Notes: generated from the sequence alone by a model not told the origin. A DNA stretch of 64,000 bases from Paludibacteraceae bacterium (GCA_017550335.1 JAFZPM010000032.1:124001-188000), one strand, 5' to 3'. Shown: positions 1 to 8,664, counted from the stretch's first letter. Made by a program: numbers and translations.

Positions 1-19
1 TAAAACCACAATCACGCTG

Positions 20-27
20 CAAATGTA
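20..27 (-). promoter_or_regulatory. -7 box of a leftward gene beyond the left edge
   Basis: On the minus strand this reads TACATTTG, a match to the Bacteroidetes -7 consensus TAnnTTTG. No gene lies downstream inside the window, so it would serve a gene past the left edge. The rest of bases 1-206 is AT-rich and shows no gene or other recognisable element. Confidence 0.35.
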
Positions 28-206
28 AACATATTCACCGACACTTCTATACAAATATCTAAGAAAAACAAAAATTCTCAACAAATAGACATGCAACCCA
101 TTAGACGGAGCATCCAACAAACAGTCGTCCCGCATCACCAAAACAGTAAATCGTCAATAATAAAATAGTAAATGAAAAATATCTAATGACACACAAAGCC
201 TGCGTA

Positions 207-1403
207 TCATTCCTTCGCATCTTCCTTCCTCAGACTCTTCCACAGCATGGTTCCCTTGGCGGTCAGCAAATAGCTTTGGCGCGGATGACGGGGCTTGTCG
301 GGGTAACGCATAGAGACGAAGCCTTGGGCGATGGCGGGATTAAGGCTATATTCAAGGAAATTCGCCCTGTCTCTAAGCCCAACCATATCCATCATTTCCT
401 TTACCGTATATTGTTTGTCACCCATCGCCTTCACTAACCTGATTATATTTTTATTATCCGTATAAAATAAACTTGTAGGGGTACTTGTGGGGGTACTTGT
501 AGGGGTGCTTGTGGGTTGTCCATCAGAGACCAGTTCTACGCCAAGGTTCGGCTGCACACTCCATTCCTTCGGGGGATGTATATGCAAATAGCGGTTACGC
601 AAGTCCCATTGCTCCCCTAATAACAGATTGCGGAAAAAACGTTCAAGATAGAGAGGAGTGTATTCGACACCCTTCACCACATTCCTGTAGTTGGCACGGA
701 CAAGGGCATTGCGGAAATACCACGAGTGTTGAGCAAACAAGTCATTAGCTACATAGAAGCCCAATGAACGCAGATACTGGATAGTGAAGACAGCCGTTGT
801 TCGGGTATTGCCTTCCGGGAAGGGGTGAATCTGCCAAATACCTGAAACGAAGCGGGTTATTCGTGCAATCATATCGTCTGTAGACAAGCCGGAATAGCCT
901 TTTTCCCGTTCCTGCTCGATGTCATAATCCAACGCACGGCGCAAATCTTCCCAATTCAGATAGCTTACCGTGTCGCCTTCCAAGACCCATTCTTTTTTTG
1001 TGATATCATACTTGCGCAACTCACCAGCATGTTTCATCACGCCATCAAATATCCTGCGATGCACAGAGATAAAACCATTCGTGTTAAAAGCGAATGTGGG
1101 TTGTGAAAACACCTTCATGATATTACTCGACACCCTATCCGCCTCCTCCATGTCGGCATCCCCTTCGTCATGGGTGGTCTTTGTGATATAATACTGATTG
1201 ACAAGATGTTTGACCTCATCGATGGTGATCTCCCCCTCGATGTTCCTGCGAGCCGTCTCCTGCAAGAACTCGGACGTCTTCAGACCGTCCACCGCCTGCA
1301 GACCAATGGCCACACGCCACGCCTCGGCAAGCTCCCGCTTGGCGGGGTCACCCTGACGGATATACTCGTCGAAATTGATATATTGCGGTTTCTCAGCACT
1401 CAT
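207..1403 (-). CDS. Fic/DOC family protein with C-terminal winged helix
   Basis: A Fic-fold protein of 398 residues. Fic enzymes usually transfer AMP or another nucleotide moiety to hydroxyl side chains of target proteins. The Fic motif HPFPEGNTRTT is at residues 193-203. It keeps the catalytic His, the acidic residue and GN, but has T where the canonical motif has the second G and the final R. An N-terminal stretch around residues 50-60 (ARRNIEGEIT) resembles the inhibitory helix of self-restrained Fic proteins, although the usual S/T four residues before E is R. A TSTP repeat linker (about 296-311) joins the core to a winged-helix domain (about 318-398) of the sort seen in Fic proteins with a DNA-binding tail. 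The gene stands alone with a leader of about 95 nt. The target is unknown; the family call is firm, the chemistry is not. Confidence 0.9.
   Translation of the reverse strand: MSAEKPQYINFDEYIRQGDPAKRELAEAWRVAIGLQAVDGLKTSEFLQETARRNIEGEITIDEVKHLVNQYYITKTTHDEGDADMEEADRVSSNIMKVFSQPTFAFNTNGFISVHRRIFDGVMKHAGELRKYDITKKEWVLEGDTVSYLNWEDLRRALDYDIEQEREKGYSGLSTDDMIARITRFVSGIWQIHPFPEGNTRTTAVFTIQYLRSLGFYVANDLFAQHSWYFRNALVRANYRNVVKGVEYTPLYLERFFRNLLLGEQWDLRNRYLHIHPPKEWSVQPNLGVELVSDGQPTSTPTSTPTSTPTSLFYTDNKNIIRLVKAMGDKQYTVKEMMDMVGLRDRANFLEYSLNPAIAQGFVSMRYPDKPRHPRQSYLLTAKGTMLWKSLRKEDAKE
471..518. repeat. 12-bp tandem repeat inside the Fic gene
   Basis: Four head-to-tail 12-bp units (471-482, 483-494, 495-506, 507-518) based on acttgtaggggt. 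On the minus strand they encode TPTS three times plus QPTS. The unit is a multiple of three, so copy-number change would alter linker length without shifting the frame. Confidence 0.9.
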
Positions 1404-1450
1404 GTCTTAAAGCGAAGGCCTACGCACAGGCGAATCCAACCCGAAAAAAC

Positions 1451-1485
1451 TCTTAATTCTTAACTCTTAACTCTTAATTCTTAAC
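1451..1485. repeat. Short heptamer/octamer repeats (cttaact / cttaattc)
   Basis: Five imperfect copies of cttaa(c/tt)t lie in the leader between the Fic gene and its promoter. Similar ttaattctt strings recur near 41.26-41.29 kb. No function can be read from the sequence. Confidence 0.6.
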
Positions 1486-1503
1486 CGACTCTCATCCTCT
1501 CCG

Positions 1504-1511
1504 CAAATATA
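1504..1511 (-). promoter_or_regulatory. -7 box for the Fic gene
   Basis: Reads TATATTTG on the minus strand, a full match to TAnnTTTG, and implies a leader of about 95 nt before the Fic start. It sits in the divergent interval shared with the RsmF-like gene. Confidence 0.55.
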
Positions 1512-1601
1512 CAAAAAAATTGCCGTTTTTTCTCCCCTTTCCCCACCATAAAAAGTCACCGCCACCCCGCCTTACCATGTGCGATTTTGCGGAAAACATA
1601 T

Positions 1602-1609
1602 TATCTTTG
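1602..1609 (+). promoter_or_regulatory. -7 box for the rsmF-like gene
   Basis: Reads TATCTTTG, a match to TAnnTTTG, 23 nt upstream of the ATG at 1633. No clear -33 element was recognised at the expected spacing. Confidence 0.6.
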
Positions 1610-1632
1610 CATATGTAGCGTTACTTTAAGAT

Positions 1633-2997
1633 ATGCAATTACCTACTCAATTCGAAGACTCGATGAAGGCTGCCTTGGGCGGCGAATATGACGCTTTCCG
1701 CGCGGCCTTGGATCAAGACCCGCAGGTGAGCATCCGCATCAACACAAGGAAGCTTTCCGCCCCGACGAAGGGTGCGGAGGTGCCTTGGTGCGCCACCGGC
1801 CAATACCTGGACAAACGTCCCTCCTTCACGCTGGACCCGCTGTTGCATGCGGGCTGCTACTACGTGCAGGAGGCAAGCTCCATGTTCGTCGAGCAGGTCT
1901 ACCGCCAATTCATCGATACGGAGGCGCCCGTCGTGTTGGACCTCTGCGCCGCACCGGGTGGCAAATCGACCCACCTGGCTTCGCTCTTGGATGGCAAAGG
2001 TTGGCTGGTCTCCAATGAGGTGATGCGCAACCGTGTCAATATCCTGCGGGAAAACATCATCAAATGGGGCGCCCCGAACGTGACGGTCACGAACAACGAC
2101 CCGGCTGACTTCGGCAAGCTCACGGGTCTCTTCGACCTGATCCTGGTGGATGCGCCTTGCTCGGGCGAGGGCATGTTCCGCAAGGACGAGCAAGCGGTGG
2201 AGGAATGGAACCCCGAGAACGTGCGCTTCTGCGCCGAGAGGCAACGGAGGATCCTCGCCGACATCTTCCCTGCCCTAGCGGAGGGTGGCATCCTGATCTT
2301 CAGCACCTGCACCTACAACGAGGAGGAGGATGAGCAGAACGTCCATTGGATCGCGGAGGAGCTGGGCGCAGAGATTCTCCGCATCGAGACCAACCCAGCC
2401 TGGAATGTGACGGAGACGGACGCCGGCTACCACTTCTACCCCCACAAGACCCGTGGTGAAGGGTTCTTCCTCTCTGCCCTGCGCAAGACGGAAGAGGAGT
2501 CTGCCTGCAAGCGGAAGAAGAAGAAAGAGGCCAAGGTCGCCCTACCCCCTTCCGCAAAAGAGTTGACGAACTGGCTGACCGAACCCGTGAAACTGACCGC
2601 CCACAACGACGTGGTCTATGCTATACCAGCAGACCAAGCGGACTTAGTGGATATGCTCTCCGAGCACCTGCGTGTGCTGCAGTCGGGCGTCGAGGTGGCT
2701 ACCGTCAAGGGAAAGGATCTGATCCCCTCCCAGCACTTGGCGCTAGCCTGGACGTTGCAAAGCGGGGTATTCCCGACGGTGGACCTCTCTTGGCAGGAGG
2801 CGATCACCTACCTGAGAAAAGAGAACCTCACACTGCCGGCAGACGCTCCGAAAGGCTATCTCCTGCTCACCTACCGCTCCGTCCCGTTAGGCTGGGTAAA
2901 GAACTTAGGCAACCGTTGCAACAACCTACATACGCAGGAGTGGCGCATCCGCATGCAGGTGGACGGACTCGAATTCAATGATTTCTTGGAATTATGA
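1633..2997 (+). CDS. rsmF: RsmF/NOL1-type 16S rRNA m5C methyltransferase
   Basis: A 454-residue SAM-dependent RNA cytosine-C5 methyltransferase of the RsmB/RsmF/NOL1 class. The SAM-binding motif LDLCAAPGGKST lies near residue 102, motif IV DAPCSGEGMF near 175, and the catalytic-Cys motif STCTYNEEEDEQ near 226. Both family cysteines are therefore present. A Lys-rich break (KRKKKKE) leads to a C-terminal region resembling the PUA-like RNA-binding domain of the RsmF branch, which also matches the length. By analogy with E. coli RsmF the substrate would be 16S rRNA C1407; this is family knowledge and is not shown here. The ATG at 1633 is chosen because it follows the -7 box. The stop overlaps the next start by 4 bp, so the two genes are probably translationally coupled. 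Confidence 0.88.
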   Translation: MQLPTQFEDSMKAALGGEYDAFRAALDQDPQVSIRINTRKLSAPTKGAEVPWCATGQYLDKRPSFTLDPLLHAGCYYVQEASSMFVEQVYRQFIDTEAPVVLDLCAAPGGKSTHLASLLDGKGWLVSNEVMRNRVNILRENIIKWGAPNVTVTNNDPADFGKLTGLFDLILVDAPCSGEGMFRKDEQAVEEWNPENVRFCAERQRRILADIFPALAEGGILIFSTCTYNEEEDEQNVHWIAEELGAEILRIETNPAWNVTETDAGYHFYPHKTRGEGFFLSALRKTEEESACKRKKKKEAKVALPPSAKELTNWLTEPVKLTAHNDVVYAIPADQADLVDMLSEHLRVLQSGVEVATVKGKDLIPSQHLALAWTLQSGVFPTVDLSWQEAITYLRKENLTLPADAPKGYLLLTYRSVPLGWVKNLGNRCNNLHTQEWRIRMQVDGLEFNDFLEL

Positions 2998-3737
2998 AAC
3001 TGACTTTCTTAGGAACAGGGACCTCGACAGGCGTCCCATATATAGGCTGTAAATGTGCGGTGTGCAACTCCTCCGACCCCAAGGACAACCGGTTGCGCTG
3101 CTCCGCCTTGCTGGAAACCGAAGGCAAGAAGATACTGCTGGACTGCGGTCCGGACTTCCGCCAGCAAGCCCTGCGGGCGGGTCTCACCCACCTCGACATC
3201 ATCCTACTGACGCACAAGCACACCGATCACGTGGGCGGACTGGACGATCTGCGCCCCTTCGGACGGGTACCGATCTACGCCAACAAGTCCACCATCGCAC
3301 ACATTCGGGAGGCCTATTCCTACTGCTTCGACAACGATTACAAGGGAATCCCCCAACTTGAGCTGCACCAGATCCGCAACGAGAAGTTCACTGCCTGCGG
3401 ATTAGAGATCACCCCCATATTAGCCTACCACTACAAGCTACCGAATTTCGGCTATCGGATAGGTAAGTTCGCCTATCTGACTGATTACAAAACGATTGAA
3501 GAAAAGGAAATAAAGAAATTGATGGGTCTGGATGTGCTGGTATTGGATGCGTTGCGCTACACGGAGCATTTCTCCCACGCCTCTGTCGGCGAGTCATTGG
3601 CGCTAGTGGAGCGCGTCAAGCCGAAAAGCGCCTACTTCGTCCATGCGAACCACGACATCGGGCTGCACGAAACCGTCGAGGCGTCCCTTCCCAAGAACGT
3701 CCACCTTGCCTATGATGGTCTAACGATTGAGTTTTAG
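2994..3737 (+). CDS. PhnP-like metallo-beta-lactamase-fold hydrolase
   Basis: A 247-residue MBL-fold protein. The N-terminus has LGTGTSTGVPYIGC followed by CxxC-type cysteines (CKCAVC), as in the PhnP/YcbX phosphodiesterase branch where Cys residues bind a structural zinc. The metal motif THKHTDHVGG is at about residues 76-85, with further His and Asp residues at LTDYK, DALRYTEHFSHAS and VHANHD, together giving the usual two-metal site. The likely reaction is phosphodiester hydrolysis; the substrate is unknown, and PhnP itself acts on cyclic ribose phosphates. It starts inside the stop of the upstream methyltransferase (ATGA overlap) and runs convergently towards the DivIC gene with 14 bp between them. 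Confidence 0.85.
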   Translation: MKLTFLGTGTSTGVPYIGCKCAVCNSSDPKDNRLRCSALLETEGKKILLDCGPDFRQQALRAGLTHLDIILLTHKHTDHVGGLDDLRPFGRVPIYANKSTIAHIREAYSYCFDNDYKGIPQLELHQIRNEKFTACGLEITPILAYHYKLPNFGYRIGKFAYLTDYKTIEEKEIKKLMGLDVLVLDALRYTEHFSHASVGESLALVERVKPKSAYFVHANHDIGLHETVEASLPKNVHLAYDGLTIEF

Positions 3738-3751
3738 GTAAATTTTTGCCA

Positions 3752-4063
3752 CTATTTCACGATGAAGATGTCCTCGTTGTGACGCTTCATGTAGTACTGT
3801 TCCCTGGCATATTTTTCCAGGCTCGCCTTGTCCGTCTTCATCTCGTCCATCTTCTTCTCACACTCCGCGATACCCTTCTTGTTCATGTTGATTTCACTGG
3901 TCAACTCCCTGATCTTCAGATCATACTGCAGGTAATTCGACACGCTATTCTCATCGAGGAACGCCAGCCAAGCACAGCCCAAACAGAAGACCAGCAGGTA
4001 TTTGCTGGAAAAAACCTTCTTGAGTACAAGGCCAATCTTTTTGAATATATCCTTTGCTGACAT
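3752..4063 (-). CDS. Septum formation initiator (FtsB/DivIC family)
   Basis: A 103-residue bitopic membrane protein. A short cytoplasmic N-terminus is followed by one membrane segment (about residues 23-37, LLVFCLGCAWLAFL) and a charged coiled coil (about 45-85). It ends with the segment YAREQYYMKRHNEDIF, which is typical of Bacteroidetes DivIC-like proteins. Family members act in the divisome with FtsL and FtsQ at the septum. Size and topology fit the family. A -7 box lies 21 nt upstream of the start. Confidence 0.85.
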   Translation of the reverse strand: MSAKDIFKKIGLVLKKVFSSKYLLVFCLGCAWLAFLDENSVSNYLQYDLKIRELTSEINMNKKGIAECEKKMDEMKTDKASLEKYAREQYYMKRHNEDIFIVK

Positions 4064-4083
4064 GCTGCTCCTCCATTTTTCCG

Positions 4084-4091
4084 CAAATGTA
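4084..4091 (-). promoter_or_regulatory. -7 box for the FtsB/DivIC gene
   Basis: Reads TACATTTG on the minus strand, matching TAnnTTTG, 21 nt before the start codon at 4063. Confidence 0.55.
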
Positions 4092-4202
4092 TGTTTTAGT
4101 TTCCGCTTTTGAAAATTTTCAAATCATTTTTTGGTCAACAAATGCGGGATTTTTACAATTCACAAAAGACAATCGTCATCCTTTTTTATTGCGAAAAATT
4201 CC

Positions 4203-4210
4203 TATATTTG
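4203..4210 (+). promoter_or_regulatory. -7 box of YD-array unit 1
   Basis: TATATTTG, 30 nt before the ATG at 4241. The sequence from here to the start codon is almost identical, without gaps, to 8710-8747 in front of the fourth paralogue. This is the best evidence that 4241, and not an upstream in-frame ATG, is the true start. Confidence 0.7.
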
Positions 4211-4240
4211 CTTATCACTGATTTTAACCCTTCTTATCAC

Positions 4241-5593
4241 ATGAAAAAGACATTCATCCTTCTAACGCTTTTTTGCATGGTCCATAGTGCTTTCGCCTGC
4301 GAATTCTGCATCATCGGGAACTGCCTGCACGGCTACGGACAAATGATGGACGAGGAAGACTTCCGCACATATCGCTACAATGGGAACGTACAAAAAGTAC
4401 AGATGGTCCAAACATACACAAGGCAAGACGAACTTGGCAGGATGAAGATCGACACGACCATCAGCGTGACACTTTCCTATGACAAGGACAAGAAATGGAT
4501 GTTGGTGGATGCGGCATGTGATGAATTTGAGCGTTATGAAAAGTACGAGAACATCAACGGGAAGAGAACGTTAGTGGCGAGGGGAAATCAATATTCCCTT
4601 CAGGAGTATATCTATTCATGGGACGGCAAACTATGCGCCTCCAAGCATCACAATGGCTCAGAATACACTAAAACGTACTACAACATCAACGGGAAGGATT
4701 CCCTCTCCATCATCTACGACAAGTGGAACAGAAGAAGGAAGAAAGGCGATCGCAATAGGCAATGGGACGTTTTAGTTCGTGGAATAATAGGCCACAAGTT
4801 CTTTTTTTACGACAAGAACGGAAACGACACAGCCATCGTATCCTATGACAAAGATTACAACGTCACACACCGCATCAGGAAGATCTATGATCCCCAAGGC
4901 CATCTGACGGAAATGTACGACAATGGTGTGCTGAAGGAATACCACCAATACGATTCGACGGGCAGACTTGTGGCGGATTCCACCCAAGGCGGACAGGAAA
5001 ATTATGAATACGAGGAAATGGGCGAGGAAACAGAGTCCGCCGACTTGAAGGAGGATCTAGCGGACACGACCATCACCTGCACGACATACGATTCCGACGG
5101 GAAAGCACTCTCCCAGACCATTCATGTCAGATTCTGGGAGAAAACAAAGGCACGTTACACCTACAACAGGCGTGGACAACTGCTTTCCATCCAGACTAAG
5201 GATTGCCAAATCGCAGTGAATAAAGTAGTCGACAGGACAGAATGGGGATGGACACGGCGTCTCGAAGCCGACAAGATCACATACATATACGACAAGAAAC
5301 GCCGCCTTGTATCGGAGGTTTACTCCTGTGGAAAGAATATTGTGCGCCAATTCACCTACTATTACGATGCGGACGGCCATTTGGTAGAGGGAATGATAGA
5401 GACCAACTACCCTACCGACGCATCCGAATCTGATGAAGAGGGAAAAGGGAAATACCCGGAAGCGAAGATTGTCACCATCCGATACGACGAAAAAGGGAAC
5501 ATGATCGAGGGAAGAAAGAAATTCAAGAAAAACGGTAAAATCGAGGAAGTGAAAGGCGGGTTGTTCTTTCGCTACACCTACTACGACGAGTAG
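4241..5593 (+). CDS. Secreted YD-like repeat protein, array member 1
   Basis: A 450-residue exported protein with a signal peptide (MKKTFILLTLFCMVHSAFA) and a predicted cut at AFA|C, leaving CEFC at or next to the mature N-terminus. It is not a good lipobox. The body carries YD/RHS-like strands (YDKNGND, KIYDPQGHLTEMYDNG, YHQYDSTGRLVADS, YTYNRRGQLLSIQ, YIYDKKRRLVSEVYSCG, YYDADGHLVEG) and ends exactly at YTYYDE. It lacks the block of about 80 residues seen in members 3-5 between the EEAG-like motif and the repeated C-terminal half. No RHS core-closing motif, toxin domain or T9SS sorting tail was found. A longer reading from 4109 would place the promoter inside the gene and is rejected. Function unknown. 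Confidence 0.8.
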   Translation: MKKTFILLTLFCMVHSAFACEFCIIGNCLHGYGQMMDEEDFRTYRYNGNVQKVQMVQTYTRQDELGRMKIDTTISVTLSYDKDKKWMLVDAACDEFERYEKYENINGKRTLVARGNQYSLQEYIYSWDGKLCASKHHNGSEYTKTYYNINGKDSLSIIYDKWNRRRKKGDRNRQWDVLVRGIIGHKFFFYDKNGNDTAIVSYDKDYNVTHRIRKIYDPQGHLTEMYDNGVLKEYHQYDSTGRLVADSTQGGQENYEYEEMGEETESADLKEDLADTTITCTTYDSDGKALSQTIHVRFWEKTKARYTYNRRGQLLSIQTKDCQIAVNKVVDRTEWGWTRRLEADKITYIYDKKRRLVSEVYSCGKNIVRQFTYYYDADGHLVEGMIETNYPTDASESDEEGKGKYPEAKIVTIRYDEKGNMIEGRKKFKKNGKIEEVKGGLFFRYTYYDE

Positions 5594-5610
5594 AAATTCC
5601 CTTCCCGAAA

Positions 5611-5737
5611 CAGCGTGTGCGACATCCATCCTCAAACATCATTTTTAACCTATACAGAAGTCATATGAAGGACATAATTTCGACCATCATATTTATCCTG
5701 ACATCCACAGCCATCGCCAGCGCTTGCGGCCAATGCG
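5611..5737. repeat. 127-bp leader/signal-peptide repeat, copy 1 (copy 2 at 7021-7147)
   Basis: The untranslated leader, start codon and signal-peptide region of array members 2 and 3 align over 127 bp at a constant offset of 1410 with only scattered mismatches. This indicates recent tandem duplication or gene conversion that includes non-coding leader sequence. Confidence 0.85.
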
Positions 5738-7005
5738 TCGTAAAAGAACACATGAACGAATTTGGATTCGGGAATAATAACGACAGCCATAATGCACGTC
5801 AACATAAGGGGAAAGTGAAGATGGTCCATATGTCATATGGGGATGAAATTTGCTCATACCTATTTTTTGACAGAGACCAGAATTTAATGTTGGAGGATCA
5901 CCGCATGGGGGAACAGAGTTACTACAAAAGATACCAAAAAGTCAATGGAAAGATAAAACTAGCAGAAAAAATAGAACGTAGTGGATCTTCATCAGAGTAC
6001 ATCTATTCAGAGGATGGCAAGCTCTTAACTTCCAGAGTTCAATCCGTCGCCGGAATAATAGAATACTTCTTTCTCGATAACGGGAAAGAATACCTCTCAA
6101 GGAAATCCGCCAGCCCTCTTCAAAACAAAAAAATCAGTTATAAGTACACCTACTACGACCAGAACGGGAACGACACTGCCATCGTCTCTTATGATAAAAA
6201 TCACAACATCACACATCGCACCAGGAAGATATATAACCAGCAGGGACGTCTGACGGAGGTGTACGAGAATGACTCATTGACAGAACATTACAAACTCGAT
6301 TCGACTGGCATACCAATAGCCGACTCTAGTAAGACGAACCGTAGTGTAAGTTCCAAATACGAGGAAGCGGGAGGGAAGGCAACGTATGAGTACGAAGACG
6401 GTACCCTATCTGGCAAGAACTGGGAAATATCCCGCGACCAGCAGGAAGAGATTCTCACGGAGATGGAGGGGGATAAGATTGATTCCGTCACGGGAAAGCT
6501 ACGAATCGACACGACCGTCACCCGCACGACGTACGCTCCCGATGGCAGGGTCCTGCTCCGTAAGATATCTGTCAACTCCAAAGTGAAGTACATAGACCGT
6601 TACACCTACAACGGCAGAGGGCAATTGCTCTCCATCCAATCCAACGGTCGCCATAGGACGTCGGAACATGTGAAGGATTACATATGGGACACAGAGACCG
6701 ACAAAGTGACCTATCAGTACGACGGGAAGCACCGCCTCATATCAGAGGTAACCACCTGCGGGAAACAAATCGTGAAACAAATCACCTACCGCTACGATGC
6801 CGCCAACCATCTGATTTCGAAAGTGACGAAAACACCCGATAAATATAACGATGAGGAAAAGTACAGACTTCCAGTGCCGGAGGTCGTCACCATCCTTTAC
6901 GATAAGATAGGGAACCCAACGAAGAGAACTATCAGCTATAGGGAAAGATCAAAAAACATATTTGAAGAAACAATTTTCCTTCGCTACATCTACTACGATG
7001 AGTAG
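5665..7005 (+). CDS. Secreted YD-like repeat protein, array member 2
   Basis: A 446-residue exported protein. The start at 5665 gives a clean signal peptide (MKDIISTIIFILTSTAIASA) and the cut ASA|C leaves CGQC at the mature N-terminus. YD-like units include YTYYDQNGNDTAIVSYD, KIYNQQGRLTEVYEND, YTYNGRGQLLSIQSNG and YQYDGKHRLISEVTTCG, and the protein ends at YIYYDE. Compared with member 3 it lacks about 80 internal residues, joining TLSG directly to KNWEISRDQQEE. This looks like an in-frame deletion in member 2 or an insertion in the others. Its 3' half is nearly identical in DNA to that of member 3. It lies 71 bp after member 1 with no strong -7 box between, so it is probably cotranscribed. 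Function unknown. Confidence 0.8.
   Translation: MKDIISTIIFILTSTAIASACGQCVVKEHMNEFGFGNNNDSHNARQHKGKVKMVHMSYGDEICSYLFFDRDQNLMLEDHRMGEQSYYKRYQKVNGKIKLAEKIERSGSSSEYIYSEDGKLLTSRVQSVAGIIEYFFLDNGKEYLSRKSASPLQNKKISYKYTYYDQNGNDTAIVSYDKNHNITHRTRKIYNQQGRLTEVYENDSLTEHYKLDSTGIPIADSSKTNRSVSSKYEEAGGKATYEYEDGTLSGKNWEISRDQQEEILTEMEGDKIDSVTGKLRIDTTVTRTTYAPDGRVLLRKISVNSKVKYIDRYTYNGRGQLLSIQSNGRHRTSEHVKDYIWDTETDKVTYQYDGKHRLISEVTTCGKQIVKQITYRYDAANHLISKVTKTPDKYNDEEKYRLPVPEVVTILYDKIGNPTKRTISYRERSKNIFEETIFLRYIYYDE
6421..6808. repeat. 388-bp near-identical block, copy 1 (copy 2 at 8074-8461)
   Basis: Coding sequence of members 2 and 3 aligns without gaps at an offset of 1653 over about 388 bp, with few differences, while flanking sequence diverges. 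Such a local block of identity suggests gene conversion or recombination between paralogues. Confidence 0.85.
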
Positions 7006-7020
7006 CCCCCCCTCCCAAAG

Positions 7021-7147
7021 CAGCGTGTGCGACATCCATCCTCAACCATCATTTTCAACCCATACAGAAGTCATATGAAGAACCTAATTTCGACCATCAT
7101 ATTTATCCTGACATCCACAACCATCGCCAACGCTTGCGGCCAATGCG
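7021..7147. repeat. 127-bp leader/signal-peptide repeat, copy 2
   Basis: Second copy of 5611-5737, covering the leader and signal peptide of member 3. It differs by scattered substitutions only. Confidence 0.85.
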
Positions 7148-8664
7148 CTATGGGATTTGAAATGCAAGCATTTGGACTCATAGAGAATCCCTACAAATAT
7201 TATGAATTCAAATACAAGGGGAACGTGAAGATGATCTATATGTCACCGGACACAAGTTCTGAATTTTGCGCTTACCTGTTTTTTGACAGGAACAAAAATT
7301 TAATACTGGAGGATCTCCGTGGTGGGGAGATGAGTTATTACAAAAGATACCAAGAAGTCAATGGAAAGATAAAACTAGCAGAAGAAATACGTGGTGGATC
7401 TTCATCAGAATACATCTATTCGGAGGATGGCAAACTCTTAACTTCCAGATGTCAATCCGTCGTCAGAATAATAGAAAACTTCTTCCTCGACAACGGGAAA
7501 GAATACATCTCAAGAGAATCCGTCAATCCTCGTCTAACCCCCAAAAACACTTATAAATATACCTACTACGACCAGAACGGGAACGACACTGCCATCGTCT
7601 TTGAAGATAAAAATTACAACACCACACATCGCACCAGGAAGATATATAACCAGCAGGGACATCTGACGGAGGTGTACGAAAATGACTCGCTAACTGAGTA
7701 TTACAAATTCGATTCGACTGGCTTACCGATAGCCGACTCTTGCAAGACGAACCATAGTGTAAGTTTCGAATACGAGGAAGCGGGAGGGAAGGCAACGTAT
7801 GAGTACTATGAAGGTGCCCTATCGAACATCACGCGCTACGATACGAAAGGGAATGAGATTTACTTCAAGAACTCTTCCATAGAGCGTTTCACAAAATATG
7901 ACGAAAAGCATAGAATAACAGAAGAAAAAGCGAACCACTACGGCAAGGATGGTTCTATCTATTCTACTGATATTGAAACAAGAAGATATAACGATTCCAG
8001 CGACGACAAAACAGAGTTGTTGCAAGAGTCCCGCATGGAATATAAAAAAGGCTCGTTGGTTAGCATTAAGAGCTGGGAAATATCCCGCGACCAGCAGGAA
8101 GAGATTCTCACGGAGATGGAGGGGGATAAAATTGATTCCGTCACGGGAAAGCTACGAATCGACACGACCGTCACCCGAACGACGTACGGTTCCGACGGCA
8201 AGGTCCTGCTCCGTAAGATATCGGTCAACTCCAAAGTGAAATACATAGACCGTTACACCTACAACGGCAGAGGACAATTGCTCTCCATCCAATCCAACGG
8301 CCGCCATAGAACGTCGGAACATGTGAAGGATTACATATGGGACACAGAGACCGACAAAGTGACCTATCAGTACGACGGGAAGCACCGCCTCATATCGGAG
8401 GTATCCACCTGCGGGAAGCAAATCGTGAGCCAAATCACCTACCGCGACGAGGCCGCCAACCTTCTGATTTCGAAAGTGACGAGAACACCCGATGAATATT
8501 ACGATGAGGATGAAAACAAAATCCCAGTAACGAAGGTCGTCACCACCCTTTACGATAAGATCGGGAACCCAACAGAGAGTACAATCAACTATATGAAAGG
8601 TTCCAAAAAAATAGCTGAAGATAAATTTATCCTTCGCTACATCTACTACGACGACGAGGAATAA
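7075..8664 (+). CDS. Secreted YD-like repeat protein, array member 3
   Basis: A 529-residue exported protein with a signal peptide nearly identical to that of member 2 and a cut at ANA|C before CGQC. It contains the full-length repeat set: YTYYDQNGNDTAIV, the module TRKIYNQQGHLTEVYENDSL, the block with ITRYDTKGNEIYF and KYDEKHRITEEK that member 2 lacks, then YTYNGRGQLLSIQSNG and YQYDGKHRLISEVSTCG. It ends at YIYYDDEE. It lies 69 bp after member 2 with a duplicated leader and is probably the last gene of the first transcription unit, because a new promoter follows at 8710. The extracytoplasmic location is inferred from the signal peptide. The biochemical role is unknown. Confidence 0.8.
   Translation: MKNLISTIIFILTSTTIANACGQCAMGFEMQAFGLIENPYKYYEFKYKGNVKMIYMSPDTSSEFCAYLFFDRNKNLILEDLRGGEMSYYKRYQEVNGKIKLAEEIRGGSSSEYIYSEDGKLLTSRCQSVVRIIENFFLDNGKEYISRESVNPRLTPKNTYKYTYYDQNGNDTAIVFEDKNYNTTHRTRKIYNQQGHLTEVYENDSLTEYYKFDSTGLPIADSCKTNHSVSFEYEEAGGKATYEYYEGALSNITRYDTKGNEIYFKNSSIERFTKYDEKHRITEEKANHYGKDGSIYSTDIETRRYNDSSDDKTELLQESRMEYKKGSLVSIKSWEISRDQQEEILTEMEGDKIDSVTGKLRIDTTVTRTTYGSDGKVLLRKISVNSKVKYIDRYTYNGRGQLLSIQSNGRHRTSEHVKDYIWDTETDKVTYQYDGKHRLISEVSTCGKQIVSQITYRDEAANLLISKVTRTPDEYYDEDENKIPVTKVVTTLYDKIGNPTESTINYMKGSKKIAEDKFILRYIYYDDEE
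8074..8461. repeat. 388-bp near-identical block, copy 2
   Basis: Second copy of 6421-6808, in the 3' half of member 3. Confidence 0.85.

Noticed and set aside
471..518. Possible phase-variation repeat
   Set aside because: The unit is 12 bp, so slippage cannot switch the frame; kept only as a linker-length variation candidate.
4109..4240. Upstream extension of YD-array member 1
   Set aside because: It would include the -7 box and leader shared with member 4 inside the coding region, and would push the signal peptide to residue 45.
5057..5635. Antisense open frames across the YD array
   Set aside because: They recur at corresponding positions in each paralogue as by-products of the repeat coding sequence and have no promoter.
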